A stretch of DNA of 64,000 bases. It comes from Methylobacterium sp. 17Sr1-1. GTDB taxonomy: Bacteria > Pseudomonadota > Alphaproteobacteria > Rhizobiales > Beijerinckiaceae. Where the stretch lies: the NCBI RefSeq assembly GCF_003173775.1, contig NZ_CP029552.1:1745001-1809000 (forward strand). The letters are read 5' to 3'. The notes beneath the pieces are model-generated. The model ran no database searches. It was not told the origin of the DNA and saw only the letters and a list, made by a program, of their open reading frames with translations. The position numbers and the translations under genes are program-made. This document shows positions 53,375-62,540 of the stretch, in pieces (position 1 is the first letter of the stretch; each line of letters begins with the position of its first letter).

Positions 53375-54373
53375 ATGCCCCGCTACTGCTTCGAGGACCT
53401 CACGCCCGGTCTCCGGCTCGATTTCGGGCCGCTGGCGGTGAGCCGCGACGACATCGTGGGCTTCGCCCGCGAATTCGACCCGCAAGCCTTCCACACCGAT
53501 GAAGCAGCGGCGAGGGAGAGCTTCGTCGGCGGGCTGATCGCGTCGGGCTGGCACACCTGCGCGCTCGGCATGCGGCTCGTCGCCGACGGCTTCATCCTGC
53601 AATCGAGCTCGATGGGCTCGCCCGGCATCGAGGCGGTGCGCTGGCTGCGCCCGGTCCGTCCCGGCGACGCCCTGTCGATGCGCATGAGCGTCACCGAGAG
53701 CCGGCCCTCCGGCAGCAAGCCCGACCGCGGCTTCGTGCGCTTCCTGCTCGAGATCGCGAACGGGGCCGGCCAGCCGGTGATGACCCAGGATTTCTGGGCG
53801 ATGTTCGGCAAGGCCGGCACGCCGCCGCTGCCGCCCCGCCCGCGCCCGCCGGAGACGCCGGCCCCCGCCGACCTGCCCGAGGGCGAGGCGCTGCCCTCGG
53901 TCCATCTCGAGGACATGCCGCTCGACCGGACCTTCGACCTCGGCGCGCATCTCTTCACCCGCGACGACATCCTGCGCTTCGCCCGCGCCTTCGACCCGCA
54001 GCCCTTCCACGTCGACGAGGCGGCGGCGGAACAGACCCATTTCGGCGGTCTGTGCGCCTCGGGCTGGCACACCGCCGCGGCCTGGATGAAGCGCATGGTC
54101 GCGGCCCGCGACCGCGGCCGGGCGCTGGCCCTGGAGCGCGGGGAGCCGATCGTCGAGGGCGGTCCCTCGCCGGGGTTCCGCGACCTGCAATGGCTGAAGC
54201 CCGTCTATGCCGGCGACACGATCCGCTACGACGTCACCCTGACCGAGGCGCGGCCGTCGCGCACCCGGCCGGGCTGGGGCATCGTCAGCCACACCGCGAC
54301 CGGCACCAACCAGCGCGGCGAGCCCGTCTTCCGCTTCGCGGGGGCCTGGCTGGCGCCGAGCCGGGCCGGGTGA
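53375..54373 (+). CDS. Tandem MaoC (hotdog) acyl-dehydratase-like protein
   Basis: A 332-aa protein made of two MaoC hotdog domains (about 5-150 and 170-330) joined by a Pro-rich linker. Both repeats keep the hydratase signature with Asp and His spaced as in the family (FDPQAFHTDEAAA and FDPQPFHVDEAAA) and the following SGWHT helix. MaoC enzymes hydrate enoyl-CoA or enoyl-ACP reversibly. The substrate is unknown. It stands between nfi and trmD on the same strand. Confidence 0.9.
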   Translation: MPRYCFEDLTPGLRLDFGPLAVSRDDIVGFAREFDPQAFHTDEAAARESFVGGLIASGWHTCALGMRLVADGFILQSSSMGSPGIEAVRWLRPVRPGDALSMRMSVTESRPSGSKPDRGFVRFLLEIANGAGQPVMTQDFWAMFGKAGTPPLPPRPRPPETPAPADLPEGEALPSVHLEDMPLDRTFDLGAHLFTRDDILRFARAFDPQPFHVDEAAAEQTHFGGLCASGWHTAAAWMKRMVAARDRGRALALERGEPIVEGGPSPGFRDLQWLKPVYAGDTIRYDVTLTEARPSRTRPGWGIVSHTATGTNQRGEPVFRFAGAWLAPSRAG

Positions 54374-54421
54374 AGCGGGCTCCCGGTTGACCGGTCCGGC
54401 CCGCCGGGGCCATCAACCGGC

Positions 54422-55165
54422 ATGACCTCCCCCACCGCTCCCGTCTCGCCCTGGCGCGCCACGATCCTGACCCTCTACCCCGAGATGTTCCCCGGCCATC
54501 TCGGGCTCTCGCTCGCCGGCGACGCGCTGGCGCGGGGTGCCTGGAGCCTGGAGGCGCGCAACATCCGCGACCACGGCCTCGGCCGGCACCGGGCGGTGGA
54601 CGACACGCCGGCCGGCGGCGGGGCCGGGATGGTGCTGCGCTGCGACGTTCTTGCCGCAGCGATCGACGCGGCGGCGCCCGCGGACGATGCCCGCCCGCGC
54701 CTGCTGATGAGCCCCCGCGGCCGGCCGCTCACGCAGGCGCGGGTGCGGGCGCTCAGCGAGGGGCCGGGCGTCATCGTGGTCTGCGGCCGGTTCGAGGGCG
54801 TCGACGAGCGGGTGATCGGGGCCCGCGCCCTGGAGGAGGTCTCGATCGGCGACTACGTCCTGTCGGGCGGCGAGCCGGCGGCCCTGGTGCTGCTCGACGC
54901 CTGCGTGCGCCTCCTGCCCGGCACGATGGGCAAGCACGCCTCCGGCGTCGAGGAGAGCTTCGAGAGCGGCGGCCTGGAATACCCGCACTACACGAGGCCG
55001 CGGGAATGGGAGGGGCGGGAGATCCCGGAGGTGCTGACCGGCGGCAACCACGCGGCGATCGCCCGCTGGCGGGCGGCGGAATCGGCCCGCCTCACCCGCG
55101 AGCGGCGCCCGGACCTCGCAGCAGGCCCGATGGCCGATCCCGGGGCGCGGGACCGGAGTCGATGA
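54422..55165 (+). CDS. trmD: tRNA (guanine37-N1)-methyltransferase
   Basis: A 247-aa SPOUT methyltransferase that makes m1G37 and prevents frameshifting. Marks: [46 protein letters not shown] and the trefoil knot [23 protein letters not shown], then [12 protein letters not shown]. The usual neighbours rimM, rpsP and rplS are not adjacent. Start at 54422 with a weak ribosome site. Confidence 0.96.
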   Translation: MTSPTAPVSPWRATILTLYPEMFPGHLGLSLAGDALARGAWSLEARNIRDHGLGRHRAVDDTPAGGGAGMVLRCDVLAAAIDAAAPADDARPRLLMSPRGRPLTQARVRALSEGPGVIVVCGRFEGVDERVIGARALEEVSIGDYVLSGGEPAALVLLDACVRLLPGTMGKHASGVEESFESGGLEYPHYTRPREWEGREIPEVLTGGNHAAIARWRAAESARLTRERRPDLAAGPMADPGARDRSR

Positions 55166-55300
55166 CCGGCCGCGGCGGGATGCCGAAAAGACAACCCAGG
55201 TAAATGTCCGAGGGGGCGGGCCTTCCTAGACCCGTCCGTCGCCCGGCGCCCTTCGCGCGCCGCCATCCGCGACGCCTTCCTCGGATCTCCTCCCGCCCCC

Positions 55301-56095
55301 ATGCCCGATTCCGCCCGCTACCTGCTGCACCGGCCCGAGATCCTGGAAGCCCTGCGCCGGGGCGAGGCGGCCCTCGACCGGGTGATGGAGGGCACCGGCC
55401 GCCTCTACCCGGCCGGCCGCGTGCTGGTGGAGGCCGACAGCCCGAACACGACGATCTTCCGCCTGCGCAAGGGCTGGGCCGGCCGCCTGCGCACCCTGGA
55501 GGACGGGCGCAGCCAGTTCATCCTGATCTTCCTGCCCGGCGACCTCTTCGCGGTGAAGAGCCTGTTCGTCACCCACAGCCCGGATGCGGTGCAGGCCCTG
55601 TCCGAGGTGCTGGTCGAGCAGGTCGACCACCGCACCCTGCGCGAGGCCTACGAGCGCGATTCCGACCTCGCGACCCGCTGCATGTGGCAGGTGATCGAGG
55701 AGGAGCGCCGGCTGCACAACTGGGTCGTCGGGCTCGGCCGCGGCAGCGCCGACGAGCGCCTGTCGATGCTGCTGGTCGAGCTGCGCGGCCGCCTGATCCG
55801 CTCGGGGGCGCTGCCGCCCGACGCGACGGCCTACGACCTGCCGATGACCCAGGAGCAGATCGGCGACCATCTCGGCATCTCGAACGTGCACGTCAACCGG
55901 GTGCTGCGGGCGTTCCGGGAGGACGGCATCGTCACCATGCGGGGGCGCCGGGTGACGATCGGCGACCTCGATGCCCTGGTTCGGATCGCCGCGCCGCTCC
56001 TCGACCTGTCCGAGCGCGGTCACCCGGAATTCGTCGGAACGCGGGAGGCTGATGCCGGCGACGCCGGGAAAGGTGGCGCCGATGCCGGCCGCTGA
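55301..56095 (+). CDS. Crp/Fnr-family transcriptional regulator
   Basis: A 264-aa regulator with a cyclic-nucleotide-binding-like N-terminal domain (about 30-145; LRTLEDGRSQFILIFLPGDLFAVKSLF), a dimerisation helix and a winged HTH (LPMTQEQIGDHLGISNVHVNRVLRAFREDGIV). Fnr-type N-terminal cysteines for an Fe-S cluster are absent. The C-terminal 30 residues are a disordered tail. The small gene at 56082 overlaps its end, so they are probably co-transcribed. Confidence 0.9.
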   Translation: MPDSARYLLHRPEILEALRRGEAALDRVMEGTGRLYPAGRVLVEADSPNTTIFRLRKGWAGRLRTLEDGRSQFILIFLPGDLFAVKSLFVTHSPDAVQALSEVLVEQVDHRTLREAYERDSDLATRCMWQVIEEERRLHNWVVGLGRGSADERLSMLLVELRGRLIRSGALPPDATAYDLPMTQEQIGDHLGISNVHVNRVLRAFREDGIVTMRGRRVTIGDLDALVRIAAPLLDLSERGHPEFVGTREADAGDAGKGGADAGR

Positions 56096-56363
56096 CGACG
56101 GGACGGACCGGGACTGGATGGGCGAGGACCAGGCCGCCGCCGGCCAGGCCGCGCTGATGCTGGTCGAGAGCCTGATGCTCGCCCTCGTCGAGCGCGGCGT
56201 GGTCCCCTCCGACGACCTGGTCGAGGCCGTGGAGACCGTGATCGAGACCAAGCGCCGCCTCGCCGAGGACGGGCGCGAGCCGGAGATCGCGGCCCGGGCC
56301 GTCGCGATGCTCACCACCATCGCCAACAGCCTCGCGGCGGCGGGAGCCGCGACGAAGGGTTGA
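56082..56363 (+). CDS. Small helical hypothetical protein
   Basis: A 93-aa acidic protein, not recognised. It looks all-helical (AALMLVESLMLALVERGVV, LVEAVETVIETKRRLAEDG, AARAVAMLTTIANSLAAA). Its start overlaps the last 14 bases of the Crp/Fnr gene. An ATG at 56052 has a stronger GGGAGG but very short spacing. It is possibly a partner of the regulator. Confidence 0.65.
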   Translation: MPAADDGTDRDWMGEDQAAAGQAALMLVESLMLALVERGVVPSDDLVEAVETVIETKRRLAEDGREPEIAARAVAMLTTIANSLAAAGAATKG

Positions 56364-56446
56364 GCCCGCGCCGCCGATGCACCCTGGCGTCGGGTCCGCA
56401 CCGCGGGGTATCGCTGGCCCGTAAGAAGATCACCGGAGCCTAGCCC

Positions 56447-57286
56447 GTGAGCCGCCTGATTCCGCGCCGCCTCGCCCTCCTCGCCCTCCTCGCCGTCGCG
56501 CCCGTCCTCGGTCGGCCCGCCGCCGCGCAGGAGCGGGCGATCACCCTGGCCTCGACCACCTCCACCGAGCAGTCGGGCCTGTTTAACCACCTGCTGCCGA
56601 TCTTCCAGCGCGAGACCGGCATCGGCGTGCGCGTCGTCGCGGTCGGTACCGGTCAGGCGCTCGCCATCGGCGCCAAGGGCGATGCCGACGCGCTCCTCGT
56701 CCACGACAGGCCCGGCGAGGACACGTTCGTCGCCGAGGGCCACGGCCTCGACCGCCGCGACGTGATGGCGAACGACTTCGTGATCGTCGGCCCCGCCGCC
56801 GACCCGGCCGGCCTCGCGGGCGGGCGCGACGCGACCGAGGCGCTCGCCCGCATCGCCCGCGCCAAGGCGCCCTTCGCCAGCCGCGGCGACGACAGCGGCA
56901 CCAACCGCACCGAATTGCGGCTGTGGAAGAAGGCCGGGATCGAGGCGCGGAGCCTGGGCGCGAGCTACCGCGAGCTCGGCCAGGGCATGGGCCCGACCCT
57001 GAACGCGGCGGCCGCGATGGACGCCTACACCCTGACCGACCGGGCGACCTGGGCGAGCTTCAAGAACCGCCGGACCCTCGTGATCCTGGTCCAGGGCGAT
57101 CCCGCTTTGTTCAACCCCTACGGTTCGATCCTGGTCAATCCGGCCAAATTCCCGCACATCCACGCCGCCGACGCCAAGATCTGGCACGAATGGCTGACCT
57201 CCGAGCGCGGCCGGGCGGCGATCGCCTCGTTCAAGATCAACGGCGAGCAGCTGTTCTTCCCGGCCGGCACGATGCCGAGCCAGTGA
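56447..57286 (+). CDS. tupA: Tungstate ABC transporter substrate-binding protein TupA
   Basis: A 279-aa periplasmic oxyanion-binding protein. The signal peptide (RRLALLALLAVAPVLGRPAAA) precedes ITLASTTSTEQSGLFNHLLPIF, the TupA opening whose TTST segment binds tungstate. Further blocks are VGTGQALAIGAKGDADALLVHDR, FASRGDDSGTNRTELRLWKKAG and NPYGSILVNPAKFPHI. GTG start with CCGGAGCC. It delivers tungstate for tungsten enzymes such as W-formate dehydrogenase, important in methylotrophs (inference). Confidence 0.93.
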   Translation: MSRLIPRRLALLALLAVAPVLGRPAAAQERAITLASTTSTEQSGLFNHLLPIFQRETGIGVRVVAVGTGQALAIGAKGDADALLVHDRPGEDTFVAEGHGLDRRDVMANDFVIVGPAADPAGLAGGRDATEALARIARAKAPFASRGDDSGTNRTELRLWKKAGIEARSLGASYRELGQGMGPTLNAAAAMDAYTLTDRATWASFKNRRTLVILVQGDPALFNPYGSILVNPAKFPHIHAADAKIWHEWLTSERGRAAIASFKINGEQLFFPAGTMPSQ

Positions 57287-57289
57287 GCC

Positions 57290-57994
57290 TCACGCCCTGG
57301 GCAGAGCCGCCACCCGGCTGATCCCGAAGGCCACGGCGCTGACCACCAGGGTCAGGCTGACGAGGACGAGGCCGAGGCCCAGCGCCAGCGCGAGGTCGCC
57401 GCGGCTCGTCTCCAGGGCGATGCTGGTCGTCATGGTGCGGGTGTAGCCGCGGATGTTGCCCCCCACCATCAGGATCGCGCCGACCTCGGCGATCGCCCGC
57501 CCGAACGCCGCCAGGAAGGCGGTGACGAGGGGAGCGGGCGCCATCGCGAGCAGGATCAGGGCCGCGTGCCCCGTGCCGACCCCGTCGACCCGCAGGGCGT
57601 CGCCGTACTCCGCCCACAGGGCCTCGCAGGTGCGATGCGAGAGCGCCGCGACGATCGGCAGGGCGAGCAGGCCTTGCGCGATCACCATCGCGCCGGGGGT
57701 GAACAGCAGGCCGAGGCTCCCGAGCGGCCCGGAGCGCGAGACGAGCAGGTAGAGCACCAGCCCCACCACCACCGGCGGCAGGCCGAGGAGCGCGTTGACG
57801 AGGACGAGGAGCGCGCCCCGGCCGGGGAAGCGCGCCGCGGCGAGCAGCGCCCCGAGGGGGGCGCCGAGGACGAAGCCGAGCCCGGCCGCGGTCAGGCTGA
57901 CGCGCAGCGACAGGCCGACGATGGCGACGAGATCGGCATCCGCCCGCAGGATCATCGCGATCGCCAGCCCCAGGGCGCGCCCGAACTCGTCCAT
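57290..57994 (-). CDS. tupB: Tungstate ABC transporter permease TupB
   Basis: A 234-aa inner-membrane permease with five or six helices. The EAA loop is EALWAEYGDALRVDGVGTGHAALILLAMAPAPLVTAFLAAFGRAIAEVGAILMVGGNIRGYTRTMTTSIALET, shortened here to its key parts: GVGTGHAALILL, AFGRAIAEVGAILMVGGN and RTMTTSIALE, typical of TupB/WtpB-like proteins. It converges on tupA with 3 bp between stops, an unusual arrangement. No tupC ATPase gene is next to either. Confidence 0.9.
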   Translation of the reverse strand: MDEFGRALGLAIAMILRADADLVAIVGLSLRVSLTAAGLGFVLGAPLGALLAAARFPGRGALLVLVNALLGLPPVVVGLVLYLLVSRSGPLGSLGLLFTPGAMVIAQGLLALPIVAALSHRTCEALWAEYGDALRVDGVGTGHAALILLAMAPAPLVTAFLAAFGRAIAEVGAILMVGGNIRGYTRTMTTSIALETSRGDLALALGLGLVLVSLTLVVSAVAFGISRVAALPRA

Positions 57995-58230
57995 GTCACC
58001 CCCGTCTCACCCTCGCCCCGTGCCCGTCCTATCCGGGCGGACCGGTCCGTGCCAGAGTGGCGGACATTCGCAGGAGCCGGCTCGCGCGCCCTGGGTCACC
58101 CGGGTGCGCCCGTCGGCTCCGAGCCAAGCGGAGCTGCAAGGGGCCAGGCTGCGTGGCTTCTTGTTCTTGCATCATTTTCGTCGCCGAACCGGGGACCACT
58201 TCGGCGAACGATGTCCAGGAGGGCGCCGCC

Positions 58231-58455
58231 ATGCCAGCGGCTCATCCGCTCCGTGAGACGGTACGCGAGATGGCCCTGCGCCACGTCGTCGAAGGCGAGC
58301 GCCGGGTGGTGCGCCGGCGCGCCCTGGCGGCCCGCCTCGCCCGGTCGGGCGGCGAGACCGCCACCCTGGCCGAGGCGCTGCTCGCCGACGTCCAGGCGAC
58401 GCTGGAGGTCCATCGCGCCCGCCTCGCGCGCCTGATGCCGAAGCCGCAGGGTTGA
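58231..58455 (+). CDS. Small helical hypothetical protein
   Basis: A 74-aa basic, helical protein, not recognised ([47 protein letters not shown]). The frame is open upstream, but the ATG at 58231 has AGGAGGGCG at good spacing. It ends 83 bp before serC on the same strand. The 236-bp region before it, after divergent tupB, shows no other gene. Confidence 0.65.
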   Translation: MPAAHPLRETVREMALRHVVEGERRVVRRRALAARLARSGGETATLAEALLADVQATLEVHRARLARLMPKPQG

Positions 58456-58538
58456 CGTCGCGTCCGCCCTGGCGCATGCGAGACGGCGGGACACCTCTCC
58501 CCACCGAGAGGCGCCCATCTGGAAGGATGGACACCAGC

Positions 58539-59708
58539 ATGACGACCCGCCCCGCGGCGCGCCCGCGCGCGCCCTTCTTCTCGTCCGGACCCTGCGCCAA
58601 GCGCCCCGGCTGGACGCCCGAGGCCCTCTCCGACGCGGCTTTGGGCCGCTCGCACCGGGCGAAGCTCGGCAAGGCCAAGCTCAAGCAGGCCATCGACCTC
58701 ACCCGCACGGTGCTGCAGGTCCCGGCCGACTACCGCATCGGCATCGTTCCGGCCTCCGACACCGGCGCCGTCGAGATGGCGATGTGGTCGCTTCTCGGGC
58801 CCCGCCCGGTCGACATGGTCGCCTGGGAATCCTTCGGCGAGACCTGGGTCACCGACGCGGTCAAGCAGCTCAAGCTCGATGCCCGCGTGATCAAGGCGCC
58901 CTACGGCCGCCTGCCCGACCTCTCGACCGTCGACACCCGCACCCGCGACGTGGTGTTCACCTGGAACGGCACCACCTCGGGCGTGCGCGTGCCGGACGCC
59001 GACTGGATCGCCGCCGACCGCGAGGGCCTGACGCTCTGCGACGCCACCTCGGCGGCCTTCGCGCAGGACCTCGACTGGGGCAAGCTCGATGTCGTCACCT
59101 TCTCCTGGCAGAAGGTGCTCGGCGGCGAGGCGGCGCACGGCATGCTGATCCTCTCGCCCCGCGCCGTCGCGCGGCTGGAGAGCTACGTCCCGGCCTGGCC
59201 GATGCCGAAGATCTTCCGCATGACCAAGGGCGGAAAGCTGATCGAGGGCATCTTCCAGGGCGAGACCATCAACACGCCCTCGATGCTGGCGGTCGAGGAC
59301 TACATCGACGCGCTGCTCTGGGCCGAGCAGATCGGCGGCTTGGCCGCCCTGCGGGCGCGTGCCGACCGCAATGCCGGCGTGATCGCCGCGTGGGTGGCCC
59401 GCACCCCCTGGATCGCCAGCCTGGCCGAGGATCCGGCCACCGCCTCCAACACCAGCGTCTGCCTGGTGGTGAGCGATCCCGACGTGGTCGGGCGCGGCCC
59501 CGAGGCCGTGGCCGCGGTCGCCAAGGGCATCGCCACGGCGCTCGATCGCGAGGGCGTCGCCTTCGACATCGGCTCGTACCGTGACGCCCCTCCGGGCCTG
59601 CGGATCTGGTGCGGCGCCACCGTCGAGGCCTCCGACCTCGAAGCCCTGACCCCGTGGCTCGACTGGGCCTTCGCCCAGGAGAAGGCTCGCCTGACCCAGG
59701 CGGCCTGA
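58539..59708 (+). CDS. serC: Phosphoserine transaminase
   Basis: A 389-aa PLP aminotransferase of the alphaproteobacterial SerC type. It opens [15 protein letters not shown], and PLP contacts are in [17 protein letters not shown], with the PLP lysine in [16 protein letters not shown]. Also [22 protein letters not shown]. It converts 3-phosphohydroxypyruvate and glutamate to phosphoserine, the second step of serine synthesis. The ATG at 58539 (MTTR) was chosen; an ATG at 58527 overlaps the AAGGA ribosome site. serA follows in the same direction. Confidence 0.95.
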   Translation: MTTRPAARPRAPFFSSGPCAKRPGWTPEALSDAALGRSHRAKLGKAKLKQAIDLTRTVLQVPADYRIGIVPASDTGAVEMAMWSLLGPRPVDMVAWESFGETWVTDAVKQLKLDARVIKAPYGRLPDLSTVDTRTRDVVFTWNGTTSGVRVPDADWIAADREGLTLCDATSAAFAQDLDWGKLDVVTFSWQKVLGGEAAHGMLILSPRAVARLESYVPAWPMPKIFRMTKGGKLIEGIFQGETINTPSMLAVEDYIDALLWAEQIGGLAALRARADRNAGVIAAWVARTPWIASLAEDPATASNTSVCLVVSDPDVVGRGPEAVAAVAKGIATALDREGVAFDIGSYRDAPPGLRIWCGATVEASDLEALTPWLDWAFAQEKARLTQAA

Positions 59709-59839
59709 GCACCCATCGTCGTCATGATTGGCGCCGGAGCCCCGCGAAAGCGGGAGCCGGCGTCGGCCGGGCCTCTCTTCCCGACGGGCCGCGTTCGATC
59801 GACGTCTCCCATCCCGCGTGAACGCTTGCCGGGCAAGCG

Positions 59840-60055
59840 CGGGATCCCCTCTCCAGGCGATGCCGGGCTTGCCAGAGATCCTTGCCCGGTCTCGCGGCAA
59901 GGTGTGGGAGAGGGGTAGGGGCGATCGAAGATCGCGCGAGGGTGTGGCGCTTCGGCGTAATTCGCTGAACGTGGTGCTGGCATCTCGACGGTCGAGTTTC
60001 ATACCGAACCGTCGCCACCCTCACCCCTGACCCCTCTCCCACACGGGAGAGGGGA
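59840..60055. repeat. Palindromic repeat element between serC and serA
   Basis: The left half carries GATCCCCTCTCC, GTGGGAGAGGGGTAGGGGCG and GATCGAAGATCGCGCGAGGG. The right half carries CCACCCTCACCCCTGACCCC and CTCTCCCACACGGGAGAGG. The segment at about 59903-59943 is an inverted near-identical copy of 30789-30829. It fills most of the 468-bp serC-serA gap, which otherwise shows no gene. It could act as a transcript processing or termination signal. Confidence 0.8.
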
Positions 60056-60176
60056 AGCGCGCCACCTCGACAAGGTCGGCGCGAGCGGAGACGTGTGACA
60101 CCGCGATCCGTGTCGGATAGCCCCCGGCCGACCCGCTCCCCCGCGGGGCGATGGCGCGACCCCATTCGAGGCCGCC

Positions 60177-61778
60177 ATGCCCACCACCACGACCAAAAAA
60201 GTCCTGATCTCCGACACCCTCTCGCCCGCCGCCGTCGCGATCTTCCGCGAGCGCGGCATCCAGGCCGATCTCCGCCCGGAGCTCGGCAAGGACAAGGAGG
60301 CGCTGGCCGCGGCCATCGGCGAGTATGACGGCCTCGCCGTCCGCTCGACCACCAAAGTCGGCGCCGCCCTGCTGGAGCGCGCGACGAATCTCGCCGTGAT
60401 CGGCCGCGCCGGCATCGGCGTCGACACGATCGACGTGCCCGCCGCCACGGCCCGCGGCGTGATCGTGATGAACACGCCGCACGGCAACGCGGTCACCACC
60501 GCCGAGCACGCCATCGCCCTGATGCTGTCGCTCGCCCGCCAGATCCCGCAGGCCGACGCCTCGACGCAGGCCGGGCGCTGGGAGAAGAACCGCTTCCTCG
60601 GCATCGAGCTCACCGCCAAGACCCTCGGCGTGATCGGCTGCGGCAATATCGGGGCGATCGTGGCCGATCGCGGCATCGGCCTGCGCATGCGGGTCATCGC
60701 CTACGATCCGTTCCTGACGCCTGAGCGCGCCGTGGCGCTCGGCGTCGAGAAGGTCGAGCTCGACGAGTTGCTGCGCCGGGCCGACGTCATCACCCTGCAC
60801 GTGCCGCTGACGGAGAAGACCCGCAACATCCTCTCGGCCGAGGCGCTGGCGCGCACGAAGCCCGGCGTTCGCATCGTCAACTGCGCCCGCGGCGGTCTCG
60901 TCGACGAGGTGGCGTTGCGCGCAGCCCTCGATTCCGGCCACGTCGCGGGCGCCGCCTTCGACGTGTTCACGGAGGAGCCGGCCAAGGACAACGTGCTGTT
61001 CGGCCACCCGAACATGGTCTGCACGCCGCATCTCGGCGCCTCGACCACCGAGGCGCAGGAGAACGTGGCGCTTCAGGTCGCCGAGCAGATGGCCGATTAC
61101 CTGCTGCACGGCGCGATCCGCAACGCGGTCAACTTCCCGTCGATCTCCGCCGAGGAGGCGCCGCGCCTGCGGCCCTACGTGAGCCTCGCCGAGCAGCTCG
61201 GCTCGTTCCTCGGCCAGCTCACCGAGGCACCAATCCGCGGCATCCGCCTCGTCTACGAGGGCGAGGCGGCGGAGCTGAACACCCGGGCGCTGACCGCGGC
61301 CGCGGTGACCGGTGCCCTGCGGCCGTTCCTGGAGGGCGTCAACATGGTCTCGGCGATCGAGGTGGCCCGCGCCCGCGGCATCCAGGTCGAGACTGCGACC
61401 CGCACCACCGTCGAGGGCCCCTACGCCTCGCGCCTCCACCTCACCGTCGAGGCCGAGGACATGCCCCGCGACGCCGCCGGCACGGTGTTCGGCGACGGTC
61501 GCCCGCGCTTCGTCGAGATCCGCGGCATCGCGCTCGAGGCCGCGGTGGCGCCGCACATGCTCTACATCCGCAACGCCGACCAGCCCGGCTTCATCGGCCG
61601 CTTCGGCACGCTGATGGGCGAGGCCGGCGTCAACGTCGCCACCTTCCACCTCGGCCGCGACCGGCCGGGCGGCGACGCGATCTGCTTTGCCGCCGTCGAC
61701 GAGCCGGTCTCGCCCGACCTGCTGCGGGCGATCGAGGCGATCCCGCAGGTGAAGCGGGCGCGGGCGGTGCGGTTCTGA
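60177..61778 (+). CDS. serA: D-3-phosphoglycerate dehydrogenase
   Basis: A 533-aa long-form SerA, the first step of serine synthesis (3-phosphoglycerate to phosphohydroxypyruvate, NAD). The catalytic domain has GRAGIGVDTIDV, the nucleotide motif GCGNIGAIVADR, the Arg in NCARGGLVDE and the His in CTPHLGAST. An intervening ASB domain spans about 330-450, and a C-terminal ACT domain (MLYIRNADQPGFIGRFGTLMGEAGVNVATFHLGR) suggests serine feedback control. ATG at 60177. Confidence 0.97.
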   Translation: MPTTTTKKVLISDTLSPAAVAIFRERGIQADLRPELGKDKEALAAAIGEYDGLAVRSTTKVGAALLERATNLAVIGRAGIGVDTIDVPAATARGVIVMNTPHGNAVTTAEHAIALMLSLARQIPQADASTQAGRWEKNRFLGIELTAKTLGVIGCGNIGAIVADRGIGLRMRVIAYDPFLTPERAVALGVEKVELDELLRRADVITLHVPLTEKTRNILSAEALARTKPGVRIVNCARGGLVDEVALRAALDSGHVAGAAFDVFTEEPAKDNVLFGHPNMVCTPHLGASTTEAQENVALQVAEQMADYLLHGAIRNAVNFPSISAEEAPRLRPYVSLAEQLGSFLGQLTEAPIRGIRLVYEGEAAELNTRALTAAAVTGALRPFLEGVNMVSAIEVARARGIQVETATRTTVEGPYASRLHLTVEAEDMPRDAAGTVFGDGRPRFVEIRGIALEAAVAPHMLYIRNADQPGFIGRFGTLMGEAGVNVATFHLGRDRPGGDAICFAAVDEPVSPDLLRAIEAIPQVKRARAVRF

Positions 61779-61882
61779 GAGTATGAGGGAGGGGTGGGCC
61801 GTCCCACTCCTCCCTTGCAAGGCTGCCAGGAAACCGCATATCCGATTCGACCAGAGGTCCGTTCGGCGGTCGGGAGGCTATC

Positions 61883-62107
61883 TTGGTTGCATTGAAGGTC
61901 AAAGCAATCGGCGACACCCTCGCGGTCGTACTGCCAGACGATATGAGAACGCGTCTTGCTCTGACAGATGGGTCGACGCTCCATCTTACTGAAACTCCTG
62001 ACGGTTATCAGATCACGCCGCAGGACCCCTCAGAAGAACATCAGATGGAAGTGGCGCGCGACGTGATGCAACGCTATCGAAACGCGTTGCGAGAATTGGC
62101 GAAGTAA
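61883..62107 (+). CDS. AbrB/MazE-fold antitoxin
   Basis: A 74-aa protein with a swapped-hairpin AbrB fold (KVKAIGDTLAVVLPDDMRTRLALTDGSTLHLTETPDGYQITPQ), then a C-terminal helix (MEVARDVMQRYRNALRELAK) likely to wrap the toxin. It starts with TTG at 61883, after GGGAGG with six-base spacing. It ends 3 bp before the doc-like gene. It would bind its own promoter DNA and neutralise the toxin. Codon use is less GC-biased than neighbours, which hints at acquisition. Confidence 0.85.
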   Translation: MVALKVKAIGDTLAVVLPDDMRTRLALTDGSTLHLTETPDGYQITPQDPSEEHQMEVARDVMQRYRNALRELAK

Positions 62108-62110
62108 GGC

Positions 62111-62491
62111 GTGACAGCGCCGATCTGGATCGCGCGAAATGTCGTCCTCGCGATCCATGCCGACCAAATCGCGGAGCATGGCGGCCTGCTAGGTTTGCGT
62201 GATAACGCTCTGCTCGACTCGGCACTCGCGCGACCACGCCAGCAAGCCGCATACGGCTCGACCGATCTGTTCGATCTGGCAGCAGCCTACGCCTTTGGTA
62301 TCGCCCGCAACCATCCCTTCATTGACGGCAACAAGCGCGTTTCTTTCGTCGTTGCGGCGATGTTTCTACAGTTGAATGGTCCTCGCGTTGCAGCACCGGA
62401 GACCGACGTCGTAAGAACTTGGTTGTCCATCGCCGCAGGCGAGATCGGCGAGGCCGAGGTGGCAGCTTGGCTGAGCGCCAACACGCACTAA
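62111..62491 (+). CDS. doc: Doc-type (Fic fold) toxin
   Basis: A 126-aa death-on-curing family protein. The Fic motif HPFIDGNKR is at 68-76, with catalytic His68, preceded by the Doc helices ([26 protein letters not shown] and [12 protein letters not shown]). Doc proteins phosphorylate elongation factor Tu and stop translation. It starts with GTG three bases after the antitoxin stop. Typical length; all key residues are present, so the toxin looks intact. Confidence 0.9.
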   Translation: MTAPIWIARNVVLAIHADQIAEHGGLLGLRDNALLDSALARPRQQAAYGSTDLFDLAAAYAFGIARNHPFIDGNKRVSFVVAAMFLQLNGPRVAAPETDVVRTWLSIAAGEIGEAEVAAWLSANTH

Positions 62492-62540
62492 GCCCCGCGC
62501 CGGTCTCCCACTCAACACCATTCGTGCTAAACCCTCCGCC

